DNA from: Streptomyces sp. A012304
Lineage (GTDB): Bacteria > Actinomycetota > Actinomycetes > Streptomycetales > Streptomycetaceae
Reading direction: 5' to 3'
NCBI RefSeq assembly: GCF_026008495.1
Contig: NZ_BQUN01000087.1
Span: 15,798-50,549 of the forward strand
DNA: 34,752 bases
The notes below the pieces were generated by a model. That model made no database searches. It saw only the letters and a program-made list of their open reading frames with translations, and had not been told where the DNA came from. Position 1 is the stretch's first letter, and every line of letters begins with the position of its first letter. This document shows positions 22,658-32,409 of this stretch, piece by piece. The translations under genes were made by a program, and so were the position numbers.

Positions 22658-24007
22658 ATGCGTTCCCAGGCCGGTGCTCCTCCCAGCCGCCGCCGCTTCC
22701 TAGCTCTGTCGGCGGGCGGTGCCGTCGCGGGGGCGGCATCCCTGTCCGGGTGCGCGCTGCGGGTGTCCACCGGGGTCAGCGGCCCGGGCGAGACCGTCAC
22801 CCTGATGGTCAAGCCCGACGACATCTCGCCGGAACTGATCAAGCAGGCCCAGCAGGACATCGGCGTCAAGATCGTCACGGTCCGCCACGACATCACCAAG
22901 CTGATCGGGATGATGACCAACGGCAACCCTCCTGACCTGGTGCGGGGCGTGGGAGCCACGGACGCGCCGTACTTCGCCGCCCGCGACGTGATGGAGGATC
23001 TGGACCCGTACTTCGCGCGGAGCGACATCCTCAAGGTCGACGACCTCGACCCGGTCAACGACCTGTGGCGCTACGACGGCCGCACCCAGGGCAAGGGCCC
23101 GCGCTACGGCATGGCGAAGGACTTCTCCCAGGACTCCATGTTCTGGTACAACACCGCGCTCTTCGACCGGGCGGGCGTCGACTACCCGCCGGAGACCGAG
23201 CCGGTGACGTTCGACGAGTGGCTGGAGACCGCCAAGCGGCTGACGCGGCGCAGGAACGGCCAGACAACCGTTTTCGGCGGCAGCTACAACGGCGTGCTCA
23301 CCCCCAACCTCCTGGCGACTCTGACGGTCGCCGCCGGCGGGAGTCTCTTCAGTGACGACTTCTCCCGGGTCGACTTCACCACCCCCGAGGCCCGCAAGGC
23401 GCTGGGCTGGTACATCGAGTACGGCAGGACCAGGGTCGGGCCGAGCATCATCCAGCCGGACCCCAACACCTGGGACGGCCCCACCTACCAAGCAGGCCGG
23501 ATGGCCATGTCCGGCAACGGCTACTGGCTCGGCGGTCTGATCAACGCCGACAAGGAGCTGGCGCCGGTGTCCCGTCTCGCCCCCGCGCCCGTCTTCGAGG
23601 CCGGCCGGCGGATCAGCCCCTGCCAGGCCGGCACCGGACTGTGGATGCCGAAGAAGTCCCGCAACAAGGACGCCGCCTGGCGGGTCTTCGAGTGGTTCTT
23701 CGGCGAGGCACCCGCCAAGGGCCGTGCCTCCAGCGGCTGGGGGATCCCCACCCTGAAGTCCCTGCGTCCCCTGATGCCCGCCAAAGAGCCCTACCAGCAG
23801 CGGGTGCTGAAGGTGCAGAACGCCGAGCTGAGGCACTTCTCGGTGATCGCCTTCACCCCCTATGCCACGGCGGACTCGCTCTACGCCCTCTTCAACCAGG
23901 TCGCCCCGGCCGCGATGACCGGCGGGATGTCCGTCGACGCGCTGGCGGGCCGCCTGAACTCGCTCATGAACGAGCAGCTCAAGCGCGGTAAGGAGCAGGT
24001 GGGATGA
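22658..24007 (+). CDS. Twin-arginine sugar-binding lipoprotein of an ABC importer
   Basis: The 449-residue protein starts at MRSQAGAPPSRRRFLALSAG after AGAAGGCGAGG. The signal combines a twin-arginine motif (SRRRFLALS) with lipobox SLSGC, giving lipidation at C32. The CUT1 binding fold includes 'TVRHDITKLIGMMTNGNPPDLV', 'YGMAKDFSQDSMFWYNTALFDRAG' and 'TFDEWLETAKRLTRRRNGQ', and ends with 'MNEQLKRGKEQ'. It is the first gene of the large plus-strand operon; its TGA overlaps the first permease ATG (ATGA). The ligand is probably an oligosaccharide released by the secreted enzymes encoded downstream. Confidence 0.92.
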   Translation: MRSQAGAPPSRRRFLALSAGGAVAGAASLSGCALRVSTGVSGPGETVTLMVKPDDISPELIKQAQQDIGVKIVTVRHDITKLIGMMTNGNPPDLVRGVGATDAPYFAARDVMEDLDPYFARSDILKVDDLDPVNDLWRYDGRTQGKGPRYGMAKDFSQDSMFWYNTALFDRAGVDYPPETEPVTFDEWLETAKRLTRRRNGQTTVFGGSYNGVLTPNLLATLTVAAGGSLFSDDFSRVDFTTPEARKALGWYIEYGRTRVGPSIIQPDPNTWDGPTYQAGRMAMSGNGYWLGGLINADKELAPVSRLAPAPVFEAGRRISPCQAGTGLWMPKKSRNKDAAWRVFEWFFGEAPAKGRASSGWGIPTLKSLRPLMPAKEPYQQRVLKVQNAELRHFSVIAFTPYATADSLYALFNQVAPAAMTGGMSVDALAGRLNSLMNEQLKRGKEQVG

Positions 24008-25005
24008 CGACCGACCAGATCCCCTCCGTGGCGGGGCGACCGCCGGGAGAGGCCACCGCCACCGGCCGGGCCGGGACCCTCCGGCGGTCGCGCGTGTCGA
24101 TGACCGCGCGCCGGCACCGCGCCTTCTACCTCTTCACCTCGCCGTGGATCATCGGCTTCCTGCTGCTGACGATCGTCCCCATGGCCTACGCGCTGTGGCT
24201 GAGCTTCACCACCTTCGACGGCATCTCGCCGCACTGGCGTTACGTGGGCCTCGGCAACTACGGCGAGCTGCTCGGCGACTCCCAGACCTGGGCCTCCCTC
24301 GGCCGCACGGGTCTGTTCGCTGCGACCTCGGTGCCCCTGTCGATCGCCGCCGGGCTCGCGCTCGCCGTCCTGGTCAACCGGCCGCTGAAGGCGCGCGGGC
24401 TGTTCCGCACCCTGCTCTATCTGCCGGCCGTGGTGCCGCCCGTGGGGGCTGGCCTCGCCTTCAAGGCGCTCTTCGACCAGAACTCCGGTGCCGCCAACGG
24501 GGCATTGACATTCTTCGGCTTCGACGCCGTCGGCTGGCTCGCCGACCCCTACGCCCGCTACGTCCTGCTGATGACGGTGCTGTGGGCCGCCGGAAACATC
24601 ATGATCATCTCGCTGGCGGGACTCCAGGACATCCCCCGCGAACTCCACGAGGCCGCCCGCATCGACGGGGCGAGCCCCTGGCGGACCTTCCGCAGCATCA
24701 CCGTGCCGCTGCTGTCGCCGGTGCTGCTCTTCCAGACGGTGACCGGCGTGATCGCCTCCGTGCAGACCATCATGCCGCTGCTGCTGTCCCCGGACGGCAC
24801 CACAGCGGGCGTCACCGCCCTGCCACAGTCCAACTACCTCTACATGATGCACGTGTTCGGCCAGTACTTCGCGCTCGGCCGCTACGGCTACGCCTCCGCG
24901 CTGCTGTGGGTGCTCTTCGTCCTGATCCTCGTCGTGACCGGCCTCATCTTCAGGTTCACGTCCGGCGTGGTCTTCTACAACGTCGACCCGGAGGCGAAGA
25001 AGTGA
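24004..25005 (+). CDS. Sugar ABC transporter permease (MalF type)
   Basis: The 333-residue permease has a cytoplasmic N-terminal extension of about 40 residues and six spans (first 'AFYLFTSPWIIGFLLLTIVPMAYALWLSF'). EAA loop 'RELHEAARIDGASPWRTF' touches the ATPase. It overlaps the binding-protein gene by ATGA and the next permease by GTGA. No ATPase is encoded here, so a shared one is presumed. Confidence 0.93.
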   Translation: MTTDQIPSVAGRPPGEATATGRAGTLRRSRVSMTARRHRAFYLFTSPWIIGFLLLTIVPMAYALWLSFTTFDGISPHWRYVGLGNYGELLGDSQTWASLGRTGLFAATSVPLSIAAGLALAVLVNRPLKARGLFRTLLYLPAVVPPVGAGLAFKALFDQNSGAANGALTFFGFDAVGWLADPYARYVLLMTVLWAAGNIMIISLAGLQDIPRELHEAARIDGASPWRTFRSITVPLLSPVLLFQTVTGVIASVQTIMPLLLSPDGTTAGVTALPQSNYLYMMHVFGQYFALGRYGYASALLWVLFVLILVVTGLIFRFTSGVVFYNVDPEAKK

Positions 25006-25919
25006 CCGCCACCAGCCCGCTCCCGAACGCGACCGCCACCGGCCGGCACGCGAAGCCGACCGAGGCCGGCCCGCCCCCCGGCTCCGCGTCGCGGGTGCGG
25101 ATACGCGGCGGCCGTCTCGTCCTCTACACCGTCCTCGTCGCCCTCACCGGCCTGTTCCTCGGCCCCTTCGGCTGGCTGATCCTCACCGGGCTGAAGACCC
25201 CGGCCGAACTGGCCGCCTCCCCCGTGCACTGGCTGCCCGACCGGTTCCAGTGGCACAACTTCACCGACGCCTACCAGCTCGTCGACTTCCTCGGCTACGC
25301 CCGCAACTCCCTGATCATCGCTTTCGTCTACGCCACCCTCGTCACTCTCAGCTCCGCCTGGGTCGGTTTCGGCTTCGCCCGCCTGGACGCGCCCGGCAAG
25401 AAGACCCTGTTCGGCATCCTGCTCGGCTCGATGATGCTGCCCCAGCTCATCACGCTGCTGCCGACCTACCTGATCTTCGCGAAGCTCGGCATGGTCGACA
25501 CCTACTGGCCGTGGGTGCTGTGGGGCCTGTCCGCCACGCCGTATCTCGTCTTCCTCTTCCGGCAGTTCTTCGCCGGCCTGCCGCGCGAGCTGGAGGAGGC
25601 GGCGATCGTCGACGGCTGCGGTTACGCCACGATCTTCTGGCGGATCTTCCTGCCGCAGTCCTGGCCGGTGCTCTCCGCGAGCTTCGTGATCGCCTTCACC
25701 TGGACCTGGGGCGACTACATCGCCCCACAGCTCCTGCTGTCCACCGAGCGGTCCACCCTCGCCGTCGCCGTCATGACCACCTACGTCACCTCGGCCGGCA
25801 CCCCCGTCACCAACCTCCAGGCCGCGGCCTCGGTGATGTACGTCGTGCCGATCCTGCTGGTCTTCCTCGTCGCCCAGCGCGGCTTCGTCGCCGGGATGTC
25901 CACCTCCGGTCTCAAGTGA
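25002..25919 (+). CDS. Sugar ABC transporter permease (MalG type)
   Basis: The 305-residue protein starts at the GTG overlapping the previous stop (VTATSPLPNATATG...). Six spans include 'LVLYTVLVALTGLFLGPFGWLIL' and 'LFGILLGSMMLPQLITLLPTYLIF'. EAA loop is 'RELEEAAIVDGCGYATIF'. A longer frame starting at 24144 only runs antiphase through the first permease and is not used. The last eight codons are the first of three 23-bp tandem copies continuing past the stop. Confidence 0.92.
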   Translation: MTATSPLPNATATGRHAKPTEAGPPPGSASRVRIRGGRLVLYTVLVALTGLFLGPFGWLILTGLKTPAELAASPVHWLPDRFQWHNFTDAYQLVDFLGYARNSLIIAFVYATLVTLSSAWVGFGFARLDAPGKKTLFGILLGSMMLPQLITLLPTYLIFAKLGMVDTYWPWVLWGLSATPYLVFLFRQFFAGLPRELEEAAIVDGCGYATIFWRIFLPQSWPVLSASFVIAFTWTWGDYIAPQLLLSTERSTLAVAVMTTYVTSAGTPVTNLQAAASVMYVVPILLVFLVAQRGFVAGMSTSGLK

Positions 25920-25964
25920 TGTCCACCCCCCGCCGCACGTGATGTGCACCTCCCGTCTCAAGTG
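25896..25964 (+). repeat. Three tandem 23-bp copies of the permease gene end, forming two mini-ORFs
   Basis: Units start at 25896, 25919 and 25942; each begins ATGTSCACC and ends in GTG. The first unit is the end of the permease gene. The stop TGA spans each unit border, so units 2 and 3 read as mini-ORFs MSTPRRT and MCTSRLK, each start overlapping the previous stop (TGATG). Units 1 and 3 differ at only two of 23 positions; unit 2 is more diverged. Confidence 0.8.
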
Positions 25965-25996
25965 ACCGACTCCCCTCTTATGCAAGGAATGCCGAC

Positions 25997-27778
25997 ATGA
26001 ACGACACTCAGACGACCGGCCTGTCCCGGCGTACCGTCATCCAGGCCGCGGGGGCCGCCGCGGCCGCCTACTCCCTGATCGGCACGGCGGCGGGCACGGC
26101 CGCGGCCGCGGACGACAGACCCGAGGCCGCCGACCGGCTGGTGATCCACCCGGTACCGGGCGCGATGCCGATCAACACCACCTTCGTCGTCAAGGCCCGC
26201 ACCCCCGGCGGCCAGTGGAAGCCGGTGCCGGTCCTGCGCGCCGGCACCAAGACGATCAACGAGAAGACCGGTGGCGGCATCGTCCGGCAGACCTCGGTCG
26301 CCAGCCTCGACTTCACCGGCACCGTCGAGGTGCAGGTCACCTGGTCCAAGGGCGCCATCCCCTCGGCGCGGATCCGCCCGCTGTCGTACGGCATCACCCC
26401 CGAGGTGAGCGGCGACACCCTCACCTTCAGCCTCAGCGAGCCGCGCAACCTCTCCATCGAGATCGACGGCGACATCTACGGCAACCTGCAACTGCACGCC
26501 AACCCGATCGAGAAGACGCGGCCCGAGGCGGACGACCCCGACGTCATCTACTTCGGCCCGGGCATCCACACGGTCCCGAACAACCTGCTCCAGGTGCCCA
26601 GCGGCAAGACCGTGTACCTGGCCGGCGGCGCCGTGCTGAAGGCGCAGGTGTCGTTCAACAAGGTGGAGAACGCCCGGCTGATCGGCCGCGGCATCATCGC
26701 CGAGACCGATGGCGGCACCACGGTGGCGTTCTCGAAGAACATCGAGATCGACGGCATCCTCGTGATGAACCTCAAGACCGGTTACTCCTGCACCATCGGC
26801 CAGTCGAAGCAGGTCACCGTCCGCAACCTGCACTCCTACAGCAGCGGCCAGTGGGGCGACGGCATCGACGTGTTCAGCAGCGAGGACGTCCTCGTCGAGG
26901 GCGTCTGGATGCGCAACAGCGACGACTGCATCGCCATCTACGCCCACCGCTGGGACTACTACGGCGACTGCCGCAACGTCACCGTCCGCGACTCCACCCT
27001 GTGGGCGGACGTAGCGCACCCGGTGAACATGGGCACCCACGGCAACCCGGACAAGCCCGAGACCATCGAGAACATCGTCTTCAGCAACATCGACATCCTC
27101 CAGCACCGCGAGCCGCAGGTCCTCTACCAGGGCTGCTTCGCCCTCAACCCCGGCGACCGCAACCTGATCCGCAACATTCGTATCCAGGACGTCCGGGTGG
27201 AGGACTTCACCTGGGGCCAGCTGATCAACATGCGCGTCATGGCCAACCGCTACAACGCCGCGCCCGGCCGTGGCATCCAGGACGTGTACGTGCGCAACCT
27301 CGCGTACAACGGCACGCACGCCAACATGGCGGTCATGACCGGCTACGACGCCGACCGGCCGATCAACAACGTCACCTTCCAGAACCTGGCGATCAACGGC
27401 ACGGTCATCTACGACAAGATGCGCAAGCCGGGCTGGTACCTGACCACCGACATGGTGCCGATGTTCGCCAACGAGCACGTGAAGAACCTCCGCTTCCTGG
27501 ACGCGGCCACGGCCGCCGCCACCGCGGCACCGGAGATCACCAGCGCGGGCGAGGCCACCGCCACCGCCCGTCAGGTCTTCAACCACCTCGTCACCGCGAC
27601 CGCGCTGCCGACGTCGTTCGCCGCCGAAGGGCTGCCGAGCGGCCTCGAGTTCGATCCGAAGACGGGGCAGATCTCCGGGGTCCCGCAGGTCCCCGGCACC
27701 TACGCGGTCACCGTCTCCGCCGCGAACACCGTCGGCACGGCGACCAAGACCCTCACGCTCACCGTGCAGCACCCGTAA
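25997..27778 (+). CDS. Secreted GH28-like right-handed beta-helix protein with C-terminal Ig-like domain
   Basis: The 593-residue protein has a Tat signal (LSRRTVIQAAG) cleaved after the alanine-rich stretch. The parallel beta-helix core has polygalacturonase-like sites: 'WGDGIDVFSS' (D288, D291), 'RNSDDCIAIY' (D309, D310) and 'MGTHGN' (H348), matching the NTDG, DDCIAI and HG positions of GH28. I do not see the usual RIK motif after them, so activity may differ from classical polygalacturonase. The last 80 residues are a putative Ig-like module (FAAEGLPSGLEFDPKTGQISGV). It probably attacks an acidic polysaccharide outside the cell. It starts 77 bp after the permease and 16 bp before the next gene. 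Confidence 0.85.
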   Translation: MNDTQTTGLSRRTVIQAAGAAAAAYSLIGTAAGTAAAADDRPEAADRLVIHPVPGAMPINTTFVVKARTPGGQWKPVPVLRAGTKTINEKTGGGIVRQTSVASLDFTGTVEVQVTWSKGAIPSARIRPLSYGITPEVSGDTLTFSLSEPRNLSIEIDGDIYGNLQLHANPIEKTRPEADDPDVIYFGPGIHTVPNNLLQVPSGKTVYLAGGAVLKAQVSFNKVENARLIGRGIIAETDGGTTVAFSKNIEIDGILVMNLKTGYSCTIGQSKQVTVRNLHSYSSGQWGDGIDVFSSEDVLVEGVWMRNSDDCIAIYAHRWDYYGDCRNVTVRDSTLWADVAHPVNMGTHGNPDKPETIENIVFSNIDILQHREPQVLYQGCFALNPGDRNLIRNIRIQDVRVEDFTWGQLINMRVMANRYNAAPGRGIQDVYVRNLAYNGTHANMAVMTGYDADRPINNVTFQNLAINGTVIYDKMRKPGWYLTTDMVPMFANEHVKNLRFLDAATAAATAAPEITSAGEATATARQVFNHLVTATALPTSFAAEGLPSGLEFDPKTGQISGVPQVPGTYAVTVSAANTVGTATKTLTLTVQHP

Positions 27779-27794
27779 GACCAGGAGACACCTC

Positions 27795-30700
27795 GTGCAT
27801 CCCCTCAGCCGACGGTCGTTCCTCGGCGCGGCGGGACTCGTGGCCGTGGCCGGAGGCGGACTGCTGTCCGCCTCCGCCGTGCCCGCGTGGGCCCGAACCG
27901 GCCAGGAGGCGACCGCCTTCAGACACCCCGGCCTGCTGCACAGCGCCGCCGACCTCGCCCGTATGAAGGCGGCGGTCGCCGCCCAGGAATCCCCGATCCA
28001 CGACGGTTACCTCGCGCTCGCGGCGCACGCGCGCTCCAAGGCCACGTACACCGTCCAGAACACCGGGCAGATCACCTCCTGGGGTCGCGGTCCCACCAAC
28101 TTCCAGAACCAGGCCGTCGCCGACTCGGCCGCCGCCTACCAGAACGCCCTCATGTGGTGCGTCACCGGCAACCGCGCCCACGCCGACAAGGCCCGCGACA
28201 TCCTCAACGCCTGGTCGGCCTCCCTCACCGCCGTCACCGGCGCGGACGGGCCGCTCGGTGCCGGACTCCAGGCCTTCAAGTTCGTCAACGCGGCCGAGCT
28301 TCTGCGGCACACGGAATACGACGGATGGTCGGCGGAGGACATCGCCCGCTGCGAGGAATCCTTCCTGCGGGTGTGGTATCCGGCCGTATCCGGTTACATG
28401 CTGTACGCCAACGGAAACTGGGACCTGACGGCGATCCAGACGATCCTCGCCATCGGTGTGTTCTGCGAGGAGCGCACGCTCTTCGAGGACGCGCTGCGGT
28501 TCGCCGCCGCCGGCGCGGGCAACGGCAGCGTCCGCCACCGCATCGTCACCGACGTGGGCCAGGGCCAGGAGTCCGGCCGGGACCAGGGCCACGAACAGCT
28601 CGCCGTCGGCCTGCTCGCCGACGCCGCGCAGGTCGCCTGGAACCAGGGCGTCGACCTGTACGGCTTCGACGACAATCGGCTGCTGAAGAACGTCGAGTAC
28701 GCCGCCCGCTACAACCTCGGCAACGACGTCCCGTTCGTCCCCGACCTGGACCGCACCGGCAAGTACGTCAAGAAGACGGTTTCCGCGATCGGACGGGGCA
28801 ACCTGCCGCCGATCTACGAGATGGCGTACGCCCACTACGCCGGGGTCCGCGGCCTCGACACCCCCTACACCAAGGCGGCCGTCTTCCGCGGCACCGGCGG
28901 CGCCCGCGTCGTCGAGGGCAGCAACGACGACCTGCCCAGCTGGGGCACCCTCACCTACGCCGGCACGAAGGCCCCCGCACCGACCGCGCCCACGGCTCCG
29001 GCCGGTCTGACCGCGGTGGGCGGCGACAAGTCCGTCACCGTGACGTGGCTGCCGTCGGCGTGGGCCGAGTCGTACACGGTGCTGCGCGCCACCCGTGCCG
29101 ACGGCCCGTACGAGAAGATCGCCTCCGGGCTCGGCCGGCCGGCGTACACCGACCGCGACGCCCGCCCGGGCCGCACCTACTACTACACGGTCACCGCGGA
29201 CAACGCCCAAGCGAGCAGTGGAAGTTCCACCTGGGTGGCGGCCACCGCCGACCTGCCCGCCCCGTGGTCGACGCGAGACGTCGGGGACGTGAGGATCCCC
29301 GGCTCGGCCGTCTTCGACGGCGAGCGGTTCGTGCTGGAGGCCTCCGGCGACGCCGACTCCCACCGCCTGGTCTACCTGCCGCTGCCCGGCGACGGCACGA
29401 TCACCGCGCGGATCGTGTGGCCGCTCAGCTCCCAGTACTCCAAGATCGGCGTCACCGTACGGGCCGGCCTGGACGCGGACGCGGCACACGCCTCCATGCT
29501 GATCCAGGGGCTGCCGCTGCACACGTGGAGCGGCGTGTGGACGGTACGCCCGCGGGCCGGGGCCGGTGTGTCGGCCACCGGCAGCACCCCCGTACCGCCC
29601 TCCCAGCAGCAGGCCATCACGACGAGCGCGGCGTTCCCGATCTCCGGCCTCGGCGCGCTGCCCGAGTCGGCGACCCCGTTGCAGGCCCCGTACGTCGAGG
29701 GCGCGGGCGACGGCTACCGGATGCGCATGCCGTACTGGGTGCGGGTGACCCGGCGCGGCGGCCGCTGCACCGGTGCCATATCACCGGACGGCATCCGGTG
29801 GACGGAAGTCGGCTCGACCGAGGTCGACGATATGCCGCACCTCGCCTACGCGGGCCTCACCCTCACCTCCTGTCTCGGCGTCGACGAGGACTACGCCGAG
29901 ACCGGCACCGGCGCCTTCGACAACGTCAGCGTCGTCTCCCGCGCCGGCGGCGAGATCTGGTCCGTGCCGAGCCCCACCCGCACCGCCACCGACCTGCGGG
30001 CCACCACCGGCGCCGACGCGGTGGAGCTGGCCTGGACCGACCCGGACCTCGCGGCCTCCTACAAGGTGCTGCGCTCCACCGACGCCGACGGCCCCTACCT
30101 GACGGTCGCCACCGGTATCGCCCCGGTGGGCTTCGGCACCCGCATCCGGTACGCGGACGCCACCGGTACGCCCGGCACCACGTACCACTACGCCGTCGCC
30201 AAGACGAACTGCGCCGGACGCGGGCCCCTGTCGCGCCCGGCCACCGCGACCGCCCCGACGCCGGCGACGCCTCGGCTCACCTCCGCCACCACGGCGTTCG
30301 CGAACCAGGGCGTCCCCTTCCAGCACCTCCTGCGGGCCTCGCACGAGCCCACCCGGTTCACCGCCGAGGGCCTGCCCGACGGTCTGCGCCTCGACCGACG
30401 CACCGGTCTGATCTGCGGAACACCCACCGCGACCGGCGAGTTCACCGTCACCACCAGCGCGGGCAACGCGGCCGGCGACACCACCGGCACCCTCACCCTC
30501 ACCGTCGGCACCCGGCCACCCGCACCCTGGACGTACGGCGACCTCGGCGACGTCGTCCTCGACGACCGCGCCTACGGCACCTTCGGTGTGGTCACCGTCC
30601 GCACCCCCGGCAGCACCGCCCATGAGGACGGGACCTTCGTGGTCCGGGGCGCCGGGACCGATCTCACCGTCAACAACCAAGGAATGACAGGCCAGTTCGT

Positions 30701-31124
30701 ACGGCGGCCCGTCACCGGTGACTGCGAGGTCACCGCCCGGCTGGTCTCCCGGCGCGGCGCCACCACGGACCGGGTCGGCCTGCTCATGGCCAAGTCCCTG
30801 TCGCCGTTCGACCAGGCGGCCGGGGCGATCGTCACCGGCGGCAGCAGCGCACAGCTCATGCTGCGCCCCACCGTCGCCGGACGGTCCACCTTCACGGGCA
30901 ACGCGGCGGTCACCGCCCCCTGCCTGCTGCGGCTGAAGCGCACCGGGACGCACTTCACCGCATCCGCCTCGTCCGACGGCGGCGCCACCTGGACCCCCCT
31001 CGCCGAGGGAGACATCCCCGGCTTCGGTGACGCCCCCTACTACGTGGGTCTCGTGGTCTGCTCCCGCGCCCCCCTGGCCCACAGCACCACCGAGTTCGAC
31101 GAGGTGAGCATCACGTCCATGTAG
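27795..31124 (+). CDS. Large secreted alginate-lyase-family multidomain protein
   Basis: The 1109-residue protein starts at a GTG with AGGAG 10 bp before it. The Tat signal is 'SRRSFLGAAG'. The alginate-lyase-family (alpha/alpha toroid) domain covers about 40-390, with 'AYQNALMWCVTGN', 'FVNAAELLRH', 'NGNWDLTAIQTILAIG', 'GQESGRDQGHEQLAVGLL' and 'AWNQGVDLYG'. Next come a fibronectin-III-like module (about 395-480), a beta-sandwich (about 485-715), a second fibronectin-like module (725-815), an Ig-like module (820-905) and another beta-sandwich. The accessory modules probably bind carbohydrate. Lyases of this family cleave uronate-containing chains by beta-elimination; the substrate need not be alginate. 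Confidence 0.87.
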   Translation: MHPLSRRSFLGAAGLVAVAGGGLLSASAVPAWARTGQEATAFRHPGLLHSAADLARMKAAVAAQESPIHDGYLALAAHARSKATYTVQNTGQITSWGRGPTNFQNQAVADSAAAYQNALMWCVTGNRAHADKARDILNAWSASLTAVTGADGPLGAGLQAFKFVNAAELLRHTEYDGWSAEDIARCEESFLRVWYPAVSGYMLYANGNWDLTAIQTILAIGVFCEERTLFEDALRFAAAGAGNGSVRHRIVTDVGQGQESGRDQGHEQLAVGLLADAAQVAWNQGVDLYGFDDNRLLKNVEYAARYNLGNDVPFVPDLDRTGKYVKKTVSAIGRGNLPPIYEMAYAHYAGVRGLDTPYTKAAVFRGTGGARVVEGSNDDLPSWGTLTYAGTKAPAPTAPTAPAGLTAVGGDKSVTVTWLPSAWAESYTVLRATRADGPYEKIASGLGRPAYTDRDARPGRTYYYTVTADNAQASSGSSTWVAATADLPAPWSTRDVGDVRIPGSAVFDGERFVLEASGDADSHRLVYLPLPGDGTITARIVWPLSSQYSKIGVTVRAGLDADAAHASMLIQGLPLHTWSGVWTVRPRAGAGVSATGSTPVPPSQQQAITTSAAFPISGLGALPESATPLQAPYVEGAGDGYRMRMPYWVRVTRRGGRCTGAISPDGIRWTEVGSTEVDDMPHLAYAGLTLTSCLGVDEDYAETGTGAFDNVSVVSRAGGEIWSVPSPTRTATDLRATTGADAVELAWTDPDLAASYKVLRSTDADGPYLTVATGIAPVGFGTRIRYADATGTPGTTYHYAVAKTNCAGRGPLSRPATATAPTPATPRLTSATTAFANQGVPFQHLLRASHEPTRFTAEGLPDGLRLDRRTGLICGTPTATGEFTVTTSAGNAAGDTTGTLTLTVGTRPPAPWTYGDLGDVVLDDRAYGTFGVVTVRTPGSTAHEDGTFVVRGAGTDLTVNNQGMTGQFVRRPVTGDCEVTARLVSRRGATTDRVGLLMAKSLSPFDQAAGAIVTGGSSAQLMLRPTVAGRSTFTGNAAVTAPCLLRLKRTGTHFTASASSDGGATWTPLAEGDIPGFGDAPYYVGLVVCSRAPLAHSTTEFDEVSITSM

Positions 31125-31148
31125 TCCACACGGATCGGAGAAACACAC

Positions 31149-32396
31149 ATGAGCCGCACTTCCCCCCACACGCACCACCAGCGCGGCGAGGTGAGCCGCC
31201 GCGGTCTGCTGAAGACCGCCGGCGGCCTCACCGCCGCCCTCGCGCTCGGCGCCGGAGCGGCCGCCTCCACGGCCGGCGCGGCACCCGCCACCTTCACCCA
31301 CCCCGGCATGCTGCACAACTGGGGCGACATCAACCGCGCCAAGGTCAGGGTCGCCGCGGGCGACGACCCCTGGCTGTCGGGCTGGAACCGGCTGACCGCC
31401 AACTCCCACTCCCAGTCCACCTGGACGCCCCGCCCGCAGGCCACCGTCATCCGCGGCGGCACGGGCGAGAACTACGGCCTGCTCTACAACGACATCGCCG
31501 CCGCCTACCAGAACGCCCTGCGCTGGCAGGTCGCCGGCACCGAGGCCAACGCGCGCTGCGCGGCCGACATCCTCAACGCCTGGTCGTCGACGCTCACCAC
31601 GGTCACCGGCAACGCCGACCGCTTCCTGGCCGCCGGCATCTACGGCTGGCAGTTCGCCAACGCCGCCGAACTCATGCGCGGCTACAGCGGGTTCGACCTC
31701 GCCCGCTTCCAGCGGATGATGGTCGAGGTCTTCTACCCGCTCAACAACCAGTTCCTCACCGGCCACAACGACGCCTGCATCACCAACTACTGGGCGAACT
31801 GGGACCTGTGCAACATGGCCTCCGTCATGGCCATCGGGATCCTCACCGACGACGGCGCCAAGTACGACCAGGCCGTCACCTACTTCAAGTCGGGTGCCGG
31901 CAACGGCTCGATCGCCCACGCCGTGCCCTATCTCCACACCGACTCCGACGGCTACGCGCTCGGCCAGTGGCAGGAGTCGGGCCGCGACCAGGGGCACACC
32001 GTCATGGGCATGGGCCAGATGGGCGCGATCTGCGAGATGGCCTGGAACCAGGGCGACGACCTCTACTCCTACGACGGCCGCAGGTTCATGAAGGCCGCCC
32101 AGTACGTCGCCAAGTACAACCTCGGCTCCACCGTCCCCTTCACCACCTACACCTGGGGCAGCGGCCAGAACTGCGCCCAGCAGACGCAGACCGTCATCTC
32201 CTCCGCCTCCCGCGGCCAGGTCCGCCCCGTCTGGGCGATGCTCCACTACCACTACAACCGGCGCCTGTACCTGGACGACAAGTACATCTCCCAGATGTGC
32301 TTCTCCGTCGCCCCCGAGGGCGGCGGCGGGGACTACGGCTCCACCAGCGGCGGCTACGACCAACTGGGTTTCGGCACTCTCATGTACGCCAAATAG
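31149..32396 (+). CDS. Secreted alginate-lyase-family protein, single domain
   Basis: The 415-residue protein has Tat signal 'SRRGLLKTAGG'. It is a paralogue of the lyase domain encoded just upstream: both share 'HPGMLHNWGDINRAKV'-type openings, 'AAYQNAL', 'ADILNAWS', 'NAAELMR', 'NWDL', 'GAGNGS', 'QESGRDQGH' and 'AWNQGDDLYSYD'. It lacks accessory modules. The conserved asparagine, histidine and arginine of these motifs are probable catalytic residues. It starts 24 bp after the upstream gene, so the two are translated from one operon and may act at different steps or chain positions. Confidence 0.88.
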   Translation: MSRTSPHTHHQRGEVSRRGLLKTAGGLTAALALGAGAAASTAGAAPATFTHPGMLHNWGDINRAKVRVAAGDDPWLSGWNRLTANSHSQSTWTPRPQATVIRGGTGENYGLLYNDIAAAYQNALRWQVAGTEANARCAADILNAWSSTLTTVTGNADRFLAAGIYGWQFANAAELMRGYSGFDLARFQRMMVEVFYPLNNQFLTGHNDACITNYWANWDLCNMASVMAIGILTDDGAKYDQAVTYFKSGAGNGSIAHAVPYLHTDSDGYALGQWQESGRDQGHTVMGMGQMGAICEMAWNQGDDLYSYDGRRFMKAAQYVAKYNLGSTVPFTTYTWGSGQNCAQQTQTVISSASRGQVRPVWAMLHYHYNRRLYLDDKYISQMCFSVAPEGGGGDYGSTSGGYDQLGFGTLMYAK

Positions 32397-32409
32397 CCCT
32401 GCGTGAGGT

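Noticed and set aside
24144..25001. Long N-terminal extension of the second permease
   Set aside because: It reads antiphase through the first permease; the GTG at 25002 gives the normal permease length and GTGA coupling.
25958..27772. A 604-codon minus-strand frame opposite the GH28-like gene
   Set aside because: It mirrors the codon phase of the real gene, with valine/aspartate-rich low complexity, no ribosome site and no domain.
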